A stretch of DNA of 14,163 bases from Thermoguttaceae bacterium (GTDB taxonomy: Bacteria; Planctomycetota; Planctomycetia; Pirellulales; Thermoguttaceae), in assembly GCA_028695865.1 (NCBI GenBank), contig JAQVID010000022.1, positions 1-14,163 of the forward strand, given 5' to 3'. Both the position numbers and the translations under genes were made by a program. Below the pieces are notes generated by a model. The model searched no databases, was not told the DNA's origin, and worked only from the letters and a program-made list of their open reading frames with translations. The stretch's first letter is position 1. Each line of letters opens with the position of its first letter. This document shows positions 1-5,595 of this stretch, piece by piece.

Positions 1-57
1 AACCCGGAAGGGATTTTAACAAAACGATTACATTGCTGTCTTTCCTAAAAAAATCCC

Positions 58-83
58 AAAAATGGTCGTACTCGACCGTTTTT
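58..83 (+). terminator. Intrinsic terminator of a gene left of the window
   Basis: Stem GGTCG (64-68) pairs with CGACC (73-77) around a TACT loop. It is flanked by AAAAA (58-62) and a run of five T (79-83), so the stem could extend through the A/T flanks after one mismatch. This is a standard Rho-independent layout on the + strand. The A and T flanks would also let it work leftward, but no leftward gene is visible upstream of it. It implies a + strand gene ending before this window, and it separates that gene from the SHD1 gene. Confidence 0.7.
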
Positions 84-145
84 GCCCAATTTGTGTCAAT
101 TTTACCCATAGTTCGCGCCAGAGACCCTTTTTAAGGAGTGTTCTC

Positions 146-1183
146 ATGCAACGTCTGTTTATCTTTGTGTTATTGGTTTTATCCTTTCTTTCGCCAGACC
201 TCATAGCCGGGGAGTCTCGAACATGGACAAGTGCTTCAGGAGAATACACGACGATCGCCACACTGGAAGAAGTCGTTGACGATGGGGCGTCTGTCATACT
301 GAAAAAAGAGAATGGAAAAAGGATCAAAGTCGTCGTCGCTCAACTTTCCGAATCAGACCAAACGTATATTGCCCAAAGTCGAAACGCTTCCCCCCAATCG
401 GACGGGCAAAACTCCGGCGGCAGTACGAACGAGACAGACGACCTGCCAACCTATCCTTATGAAGTCTCATTGGGAATGACGCTGAAGGAGATACATTCGC
501 GCTGCGAAATCAGCGAGGAAAAATACGACAAGTTGTCCAACTGGCGCATCTTAACGATCAAGCCCAAAAACAGCAGTTTTGCCTCCATCACCGCAATTTT
601 TCGAAACGAAAACACGTTGGGATATTACGAAATTTCTTTTGCCAAGCCTTCCAAGGCTCTCACAATAAAAATTTACAAAATGTTAAGAAAATCGTTTGAC
701 AACGCGGAGGAATTGAAGTTCAATTCGTCTCAAAAGGGAAAAGAAAGTTCGTTGACAAGAATGTATAAGCGTCCGGAAGGAGGCAATGGATATTTGTCGT
801 ATAGCCGAGACAATGGCGAAAGCTCCGTATCCTTGACATTTGCAGAAACGGCGGCAGATGCCGATATTCCTGAAGCACTTAAGACCATCCTGTATTCGGT
901 TGCCAAGGATGGTGTTCTGGAAATATTAAAGGCTCCGTCCACGGCCGTTTTTATGCCAATAGAAAAGACAACTTTTGAATGCACTGAGTATGGAAAATGT
1001 TTTTGCGTTTACATCTTTGTTGACGCCCAAAACAGTTATGGAGCCATGCTTCGAGCTCGTTACGCCGTGCCGGTAATATATGAAAATGGAACCGCCAATC
1101 TCGATCCAACCTTACATGTAGTGGAAGTAAAACGAGGTGAAAAATATTTTGACGCGCGCATTAGAGAGATTCAGGAAAGGTAA
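146..1183 (+). CDS. Secreted SHD1-domain protein
   Basis: A 345-residue protein of unknown function. Residues 1-22 form a signal peptide (hydrophobic core 4-16, likely cleavage near A21-G22). Residues 25-76 match the SHD1 (SLA1 homology 1) pattern: RTWTS, then a short beta-rich module with V-I-L-K-K-E-N-G-K and a closing L-S-E-S-D-Q-T-Y-I. This small module is very common in secreted planctomycete proteins. A polar linker (about 78-102) leads to a middle domain beginning with SLGMTLKEI. Residues 255-315 hold a motif pair, LKAPSTAVF and VDAQNSYGA, seen in other secreted bacterial proteins. The start at 146 is chosen because AAGGAG lies 8 bases upstream and the signal peptide begins there. The in-frame ATG at 62 sits inside the terminator. 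The protein probably acts outside the cytoplasm; no enzyme motif is visible. Confidence 0.85.
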   Translation: MQRLFIFVLLVLSFLSPDLIAGESRTWTSASGEYTTIATLEEVVDDGASVILKKENGKRIKVVVAQLSESDQTYIAQSRNASPQSDGQNSGGSTNETDDLPTYPYEVSLGMTLKEIHSRCEISEEKYDKLSNWRILTIKPKNSSFASITAIFRNENTLGYYEISFAKPSKALTIKIYKMLRKSFDNAEELKFNSSQKGKESSLTRMYKRPEGGNGYLSYSRDNGESSVSLTFAETAADADIPEALKTILYSVAKDGVLEILKAPSTAVFMPIEKTTFECTEYGKCFCVYIFVDAQNSYGAMLRARYAVPVIYENGTANLDPTLHVVEVKRGEKYFDARIREIQER

Positions 1184-1240
1184 GTAATATCAAGAGAAAC
1201 GGCGAATCGACTGCTTGCCGGGCACATACGCAAAAAAATC

Positions 1241-1416
1241 AGCAAGTGTTCAAGTCAGCAAGTGTTCAAGTCAGCAAGTGTTCAAGTCAGCAAGTGTTCA
1301 AGTCAGCAAGTGTTCAAGTCAGCAAGTGTTCAAATCAGCAAGTGTTCAAATCAGCAAGTGTTCAAATCAGCAAGTGTTCAAATCAGCAAGTGTTCAAGTC
1401 AGCAAGTGTTCAAATC
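1241..1416. repeat. 16-bp tandem repeat array, 11 copies
   Basis: Eleven uninterrupted head-to-tail copies of agcaagtgttcaaRtc, with no length variation. Only position 14 varies: copies 1-5 have G, copies 6-9 have A, copy 10 has G and copy 11 has A. The block pattern suggests growth by slippage or unequal exchange of several units at once. Because 16 is not a multiple of 3, the + strand is open in all three frames and encodes a 16-residue repeating peptide, but no frame shows a ribosome binding site or a non-repeat domain. On the opposite strand every frame meets TGA. The array lies in the gap between the converging SHD1 and rpsI transcripts. Confidence 0.97.
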
Positions 1417-1427
1417 GCGACGCGCAC

Positions 1428-1460
1428 AAAAAAACCGGTCGCAGGAAAACAACCGGTCCA
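1428..1460 (-). terminator. Intrinsic terminator, probably of rplM-rpsI
   Basis: Read on the minus strand, ACCGGTTG pairs with CGACCGGT (8 bp with one G-T wobble) around an 8-base loop, followed at once by a run of T (A1428-A1433 on the + strand). The arms contain the palindrome ACCGGT at 1434-1439 and 1452-1457. It lies about 150 bases after the rpsI stop codon, and no other leftward gene is nearby, so it probably ends the ribosomal protein transcript. Confidence 0.65.
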
Positions 1461-1608
1461 ATACAACAGAAAAATGATATTCTTCGCGAACTCCCGGTTT
1501 CAAGAGCTTGGTATAATACACTACTCCAACAACACCGGTCACAATGAGCGTCATACGAAACAATGTTCGTACAAGACACCCACGCTCGCGAAGTAAATCG
1601 TCTTCGAA
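1461..1608. other. Intergenic 3' flank of rpsI
   Basis: No gene is seen here. The stretch holds a small inverted repeat TACGAA/TTCGTA (1554-1559 and 1566-1571) and a second one, CGAAG/CTTCG (1589-1593 and 1602-1606), immediately after the rpsI stop. Neither has a T-run on either strand. A further ACCGGTC copy sits at 1534-1540. These could fold in the rpsI 3' untranslated region ahead of the terminator at 1428-1460. Confidence 0.4.
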
Positions 1609-2034
1609 TTAACGTTTCGAGAACTGGGTTCCACGACGAGCTTTGCGAAGGCCGTACTTTTTGCGTTCGACTTCACGGGCATCACGGGTCAAAAGACTCT
1701 TTTCACGCAAAATCGGCTCCACTTCAGGATCAAAATCTTTCAAAGCACGGGCAATACCAAGCTTACAGGCGTCCGCTTGACCGGTTGTTCCACCACCGCA
1801 AACCGTAATCACAACGTCAACAACGTCTTTCTTTTCCGTGGCGACAAGGGGAGCCAAAACGGCGGCGCGAAGCTGATCCGTTCGGAAGAACTCTTCAAAT
1901 TCACGCTCGTTGACACTGATCCGGCCTTGACCCGGACGAATACGAACACGAGCCACAGCAGTCTTGCGGCGACCGGTTCCCAGTTTGTCATTCTTGCCAT
2001 TCCCCTCGATCACGAAATTACCACGCTTAATCAT
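1609..2034 (-). CDS. rpsI: Small ribosomal subunit protein uS9
   Basis: A 141-residue ribosomal protein S9 of the 30S subunit, whose basic C-terminal tail reaches the peptidyl tRNA in the P site. The family signature is clear: GTGRRKTAVARVRIRPG near the N-terminus, a central VVITVCGGGTTGQADA segment, and the typical tail KKYGLRKARRGTQFSKR ending in S-K-R. The start at 2034 gives the normal length; the upstream in-frame ATG at 2082 would add 16 lysine-rich residues that are not part of the family. An aaaagga sequence about 12 bases upstream can serve as the ribosome binding site. It follows rplM as usual, but with a 232-bp gap. Confidence 0.97.
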   Translation of the reverse strand: MIKRGNFVIEGNGKNDKLGTGRRKTAVARVRIRPGQGRISVNEREFEEFFRTDQLRAAVLAPLVATEKKDVVDVVITVCGGGTTGQADACKLGIARALKDFDPEVEPILREKSLLTRDAREVERKKYGLRKARRGTQFSKR

Positions 2035-2266
2035 CGAACCTGTTTTCCTTTTACTTTTCTGTTTTTGTATTGTAAATATCATCCAAGCGTTATGGGCGAA
2101 AACGTTGCGTTATATTGTCCACATCCGCTGTTTGAGTCCAACGTACCCATCCTGATTAACAGTATCTTCACGAATACTACACCACAGGATTGTTACACAA
2201 ACAAATTCGCCGAAACGAACGTTTGATTTTCACGCCCGGCTCACCGTGCTCACAACACTTCCGAAA
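2035..2266. other. Long gap between rplM and rpsI
   Basis: A 232-bp stretch with no convincing gene. In most bacteria rplM and rpsI are a few to a few tens of bases apart. Read on the minus strand, a weak promoter candidate TTGGAC (2141-2136), 18 bases, CAATAT (2117-2112) lies about 80 bases before the rpsI start. No terminator with a T-run was found, so both transcription from rplM and an internal promoter are possible. Confidence 0.5.
2112..2141 (-). promoter_or_regulatory. Candidate internal promoter for rpsI
   Basis: TTGGAC and CAATAT, separated by 18 bases, match a sigma-70 type promoter moderately well and point toward rpsI. Planctomycete promoters are poorly defined and this is a pattern match only. 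Confidence 0.25.
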
Positions 2267-2704
2267 TCACTTCGAGCCAAGATCAACCCGTTGGGGATTC
2301 TGAGCTTGATGCGGATGCTGATCGCCAACGTAAAGTTTAAGCTTATCGAGCATTTTGCGCGCAAGCTTGTTTTTGGGGAGCATACGGCGAACAGCTTCAC
2401 GCAGAATGAGTTCCGGCTTCTTTTCCATGCGCTCGGCTGCGGATTGGCTGCGAAGTCCCGGATAACCGGTATACTTCGTGTACATCTTCTGCTGCCATTT
2501 TTTGCCTGTGAAAACGACTTTTTCCACATTCGTCACGACGACAAAATCCCCGGTATCTGTGTGGGGCGTATACGTCGGGCGATGCTTGCCCATCAAATAC
2601 ATTGCGATATCACTTGCGAGACGTCCAACAATTTTGTCACTCGCGTCAACGAGCCACCACTTTTGTTCAACATCTCCCGGTTTTGCCATAAATGTCTTGT
2701 CCAT
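2267..2704 (-). CDS. rplM: Large ribosomal subunit protein uL13
   Basis: A 145-residue ribosomal protein L13 of the 50S subunit, an early assembly protein. It is recognised by KWWLVDASDKIVGRLAS near the N-terminus, the central TGDFVVVTN and VFTGKKWQQKMYTKYTGYPG segments, and AVRRMLPKNKLARKMLDKLKLY near the C-terminus. Length is normal. The start at 2704 matches the usual (M)xKTFMAKP opening. A ribosome binding site AGGAGAG lies somewhat far upstream (about 13 bases). The 13 bases running into the ATG, aacaggttcgATG, are identical to those running into the rpsI ATG. Confidence 0.97.
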   Translation of the reverse strand: MDKTFMAKPGDVEQKWWLVDASDKIVGRLASDIAMYLMGKHRPTYTPHTDTGDFVVVTNVEKVVFTGKKWQQKMYTKYTGYPGLRSQSAAERMEKKPELILREAVRRMLPKNKLARKMLDKLKLYVGDQHPHQAQNPQRVDLGSK

Positions 2705-2778
2705 CGAACCTGTTACTCTCCTGATGTATATTCCATAGGGATACGTATCGTCATATATAATAGACTTTCAAAGAACTT

Positions 2779-2806
2779 AATTTACGCTAATTTGTGTTTT
2801 CTTCAA
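2779..2806 (-). promoter_or_regulatory. Candidate promoter for rplM
   Basis: On the minus strand TTGAAG (2806-2801), 16 bases, then TAAATT (2784-2779), about 75 bases before the rplM start. The match is moderate. An A/T-rich stretch around 2750-2762 offers alternatives, so the exact position is uncertain. Confidence 0.3.
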
Positions 2807-2839
2807 GGGGGGTAGGCTCTTACCGGCAAGAAATCCCCC
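2807..2839 (-). terminator. G/C hairpin between the PepSY gene and rplM
   Basis: GGGGGG (2807-2812) can pair with CCCCC (2835-2839), with a small nested CTT/AAG stem (2819-2821 and 2828-2830) inside. No T-run follows on either strand, so this is not a standard intrinsic terminator. It may insulate rplM from the PepSY gene upstream or be part of a leader. Confidence 0.25.
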
Positions 2840-2882
2840 AATTTTCCACAAATTCACTCCAATTCCTGACTTTTTCATTTAT

Positions 2883-2905
2883 GTACACGACGCAATGAAG
2901 TGTAC
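2883..2905 (-). terminator. Inverted repeat just after the PepSY gene
   Basis: GTACAC (2883-2888) and GTGTAC (2900-2905) are perfect complements around an 11-base loop, beginning 12 bases after the stop codon of the PepSY gene. Its position suggests a 3' end structure, but there is no T-run. Confidence 0.3.
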
Positions 2906-2916
2906 GTATAACATAA

Positions 2917-3870
2917 TCAGAACGGTTGGATACTTGGAATGCGCGGCAGTCTCGGGATGGGTGGTACCGTTGGCGGTGTGACAATCGGACGCGAAGGAAT
3001 CACCGGCAAGCCCGGACCATAGCGGTGTGAAGTCCGAACATCAACGCCACGCCCCAGATTTTCCTGTTTCCACGATATAATCTGTCCCGAAAAGGCGTCC
3101 AGCGTGAAAGTATAGCCAAAATGCCCTTTGGCAAGCTTGCCCGAATAGAACGGACGCTCTTCCAACCATTGCAAATTCAAATTTAAAACAGCCGCTCCCG
3201 GCACTTTCGACAACACAATTCGCTCAGCCTGTGTTTGCGACATGATCGCTTGGCGAATCTTGTCCTGAATCTCCGCCTTGGACGCTCGTTCCTTGAAATA
3301 CAGAAAATCCCCTGTATAAGCGTCGATCACAAAAGAATAAAAAACATCGTCCTTATACATGAAGCCGGCGTAGAATACATAATCTTTATTCATATCCCAC
3401 TGGAGGGCCGTAACCGACGCTCCGGGAACCTTCGCTTCGGCAAGTTCACGTGCCTTTTCCCGGGTTAAAATTTCATCCGGCAACGATTCAGTTCGTGATT
3501 TTGGAAATTGATAGTTTTGCTGATTCCAGGTAATAAAACGACCGTTTTCCGCGTTTATTTCAAACTCGTATTTAGTTTTCGTGACATACTGTGAATTCTG
3601 CGGCTTGTTTGTTTCGCTTTCCTCAAATAAACGTCCTTCATAGTGCAAACCTTTACCGACGAAGTCGGCGCGAAGCATCATAACCTTGGCATTAGGCTTT
3701 TTTTCTTTAAGAATTTCAATAATTTCGTCTTCAGTGAGACATTTATCAGCCTTTTTCCCGGATTGGTCCTTTGAGAAACAGACCTCAAGTACGGAAAACG
3801 ACGCCGCCCAAAGACAAGATAATAAAACGACAAGGGCCGTTTGCGTAAAACAATTTTTTTTGAATTTCAT
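2917..3870 (-). CDS. Secreted protein with three PepSY repeats
   Basis: A 317-residue exported protein of unknown specific role. Residues 1-33 look like a signal peptide with a basic start (KFKKN) and a hydrophobic core 12-30; C19 could be a lipoprotein cysteine, but the lipobox (LLSC) is imperfect. Three PepSY-like units follow at about 45-118, 135-194 and 210-269. Each has a helix opening such as LTREKARELAEAKVPGA, then a beta segment ending in an aromatic-D/N-A-x-x-G turn (INAENGRFITW, IDAYTGDFLYF, LDAFSGQIISW). Residues 285-317 are a proline-rich tail. PepSY modules often bind or restrain peptidases, and they occur in cell-envelope proteins. No peptidase is adjacent, so the partner is unknown. 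GAGAGG lies 9 bases before the ATG, and a strong promoter candidate lies upstream. Confidence 0.85.
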   Translation of the reverse strand: MKFKKNCFTQTALVVLLSCLWAASFSVLEVCFSKDQSGKKADKCLTEDEIIEILKEKKPNAKVMMLRADFVGKGLHYEGRLFEESETNKPQNSQYVTKTKYEFEINAENGRFITWNQQNYQFPKSRTESLPDEILTREKARELAEAKVPGASVTALQWDMNKDYVFYAGFMYKDDVFYSFVIDAYTGDFLYFKERASKAEIQDKIRQAIMSQTQAERIVLSKVPGAAVLNLNLQWLEERPFYSGKLAKGHFGYTFTLDAFSGQIISWKQENLGRGVDVRTSHRYGPGLPVIPSRPIVTPPTVPPIPRLPRIPSIQPF

Positions 3871-3927
3871 GGTGTGAGTCCTCTCAACGCGATCAGTTCA
3901 GTGTGGAAAGTATAGTTGTTTTTCTTG

Positions 3928-3957
3928 ATTGTACGCAGCCACCAGGGGATTTGTCAA
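3928..3957 (-). promoter_or_regulatory. Promoter candidate for the PepSY gene
   Basis: On the minus strand the -35 box is TTGACA (3957-3952, a perfect consensus), followed after 18 bases by TACAAT (3933-3928), one base from consensus. It implies a leader of about 50 bases before the ATG at 3870. Confidence 0.6.
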
Positions 3958-4009
3958 GCCTTTTTCCGATTTTCTGTTTTCTTTTCGCGAAATGAGGTGA
4001 TTATTCGTG

Positions 4010-4038
4010 TTTACTGCCTCAAGCGAAAATGGTACAAT
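4010..4038 (+). promoter_or_regulatory. Promoter candidate for the sugar porter operon
   Basis: TTTACT (4010-4015) and TACAAT (4033-4038) are spaced by exactly 17 bases and point toward the transporter gene, whose ATG is at 4099. It is 52 bases from the divergent PepSY promoter, so a regulator bound between them could affect both. No clear operator palindrome was seen. Confidence 0.55.
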
Positions 4039-4098
4039 GCGGTATGATATTGGTGGTCTTTTTACGTATTTCCTTGCCAGCCTGGAGCAAAAATTTTT

Positions 4099-5523
4099 AT
4101 GAGTTCTGCAAAAACGAATTATGTTACCCTGATTTACATTGTCGTGGTCTCGGCATTGGGCGGTTTTTTGTTCGGCTTTGATTCAGGGGTTATTTCCGGT
4201 TGCGAAAAGGCAATTCAGAGCGAATATACCCTGAGTGACTGGAATCTTGGTTTTACGGTATCTATTGCGCTGATCGGAACGGTTATTGGAGCGTTCGGAA
4301 TCGGGCGTCCTTGCGATCTCATCGGTCGAAAATTGACGCTTGTCGTCATGGCGGTGCTGTACCTTGTATCGGCTGTTGGATGTGCCTTTGCCCCAAATTG
4401 GACCACACTGGTTATTATGCGATTTATCGGCGGACTTGCGGTTGGCGGTTCGTCTGTGGTTGTTCCTTTATACATTGTTGAGATTGCGCCTGGCCCTGTC
4501 CGCGGACGTCTGGTCGCCATGAATCAATTGAATATCGTTTTCGGTATCGTCATTTCGTATGTCTCCAATTATTATATTGCTCAAGGAATTGACGCAGGGA
4601 ACGCTCTTTGGGCCTCTTGTGAGTGGTTTGCCCATCTGTTCGTTTCGACTCCAATGGCTGCCGAGTCAATCAAATGGCGACTCATGCTTGGTGTGGAAGC
4701 CTTTCCTGCTCTGGGATTTTTCTTTCTTTTGTTTACGATACCGGAAAGTCCGCGTTGGCTCGTTCGATACAAGCAAAGTCAAAAAGCTTTGGCCATTCTT
4801 GAGCGAATCGGCGACCCATGCCCGGCCGGGACCATTCGTAATATTGCAAGTTCGCTGGTAAACGCTTCCGGAAACGAAAACGTTCCACTGTTCCAGAAAA
4901 AATATTTGTATGCGATCTTTCTGGCATGGTCTGTCGCCATGTTTAACCAACTTTCCGGTATTAACGCGATCAACTATTACGCCCCGCGCATTTTCGGAAA
5001 TTTCATGGGCTCCAGTTCTGCACTGGCCGCAACCATCGGACTGGGCTGTGTCAATTTGACGTTTACGCTTGCCGCCTTCTTTTTCATCGACTGGTTTGGC
5101 CGACGCGCTTTGCTCATGGTTGGCGCGCTGGGTACAACGCTTATGCACTTCCTGACCGCATGGCAGATTTCGCTTGGTCAGGACGCCAATCCCTACATCG
5201 TCATTGGCGCCATGCTTGGCTTTATTGCGTTCTTTGCAATTTCGCAAGGGGCCGTGATATGGGTTTTCATTTCCGAGATATTCCCCAATGCCGTTCGAGC
5301 AAAAGGGCAGGCGTTGGGAAGCTTTACACACTGGTTCATGTGCACAATCGTTTCGTGGGTATTTCCCGTTGTCGTCGGATTGTCATCGTCATCCGGTTCG
5401 TATGTATTTACCTTTTTCGGTTGCATGACCTTGCTGCAATTCTTCTTTGCGTGGCGACTCATGCCGGAAACCAAAGGGGGAACAATCGAAACGCTGCAAG
5501 ATCGACTCAATATGAGCGCATGA
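4099..5523 (+). CDS. MFS sugar porter family transporter
   Basis: A 474-residue inner-membrane permease of the major facilitator superfamily, sugar porter family (the group of XylE, GalP, AraE and the GLUT proteins), typically a sugar/proton symporter with 12 membrane helices. Diagnostic motifs are in order: GFLFGFDSGVISG (22-34), GRPCDLIGRK (69-78, replacing the usual GRxxDxxGRR), PESPRWLV (215-222), NQLSGINAINYYAP (283-296), WVFISEIFPNAVRAKGQ (388-404) and PETKG (456-460). Length is typical. The substrate cannot be told from the sequence, although a sugar or polyol is likely. GGAG lies 11 bases before the ATG. It is the first gene of an apparent operon with the glycyl radical enzyme 72 bases downstream, which suggests that it brings in that enzyme's substrate or a precursor. 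Confidence 0.93.
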   Translation: MSSAKTNYVTLIYIVVVSALGGFLFGFDSGVISGCEKAIQSEYTLSDWNLGFTVSIALIGTVIGAFGIGRPCDLIGRKLTLVVMAVLYLVSAVGCAFAPNWTTLVIMRFIGGLAVGGSSVVVPLYIVEIAPGPVRGRLVAMNQLNIVFGIVISYVSNYYIAQGIDAGNALWASCEWFAHLFVSTPMAAESIKWRLMLGVEAFPALGFFFLLFTIPESPRWLVRYKQSQKALAILERIGDPCPAGTIRNIASSLVNASGNENVPLFQKKYLYAIFLAWSVAMFNQLSGINAINYYAPRIFGNFMGSSSALAATIGLGCVNLTFTLAAFFFIDWFGRRALLMVGALGTTLMHFLTAWQISLGQDANPYIVIGAMLGFIAFFAISQGAVIWVFISEIFPNAVRAKGQALGSFTHWFMCTIVSWVFPVVVGLSSSSGSYVFTFFGCMTLLQFFFAWRLMPETKGGTIETLQDRLNMSA

Positions 5524-5595
5524 TGTGTCCATGACGATAACAGACGATATTAGTATATTCGCACAGTCAAAAATTTTTCGCAGGGAGAATGGATC

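Noticed and set aside
62..145. Upstream start for the SHD1 protein at 62
   Set aside because: It lies in the terminator hairpin, has no ribosome binding site and would put 28 residues before an evident signal peptide.
1241..1416. CRISPR array
   Set aside because: The units are head-to-tail with no spacers, are only 16 bp long and have no cas genes nearby.
1512..1517. Perfect TATAAT on the + strand
   Set aside because: No matching -35 box at a normal distance and no + strand gene downstream; it would run antisense into rpsI.
1215..1596. Three overlapping + strand open frames across the 16-bp array
   Set aside because: All three frames are open only because the repeat lacks + strand stops. 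There is no ribosome binding site and no non-repeat domain.
2246..2815. Long + strand open frame of 189 codons
   Set aside because: It lies opposite rplM, which is unmistakable; it is a shadow of that gene.
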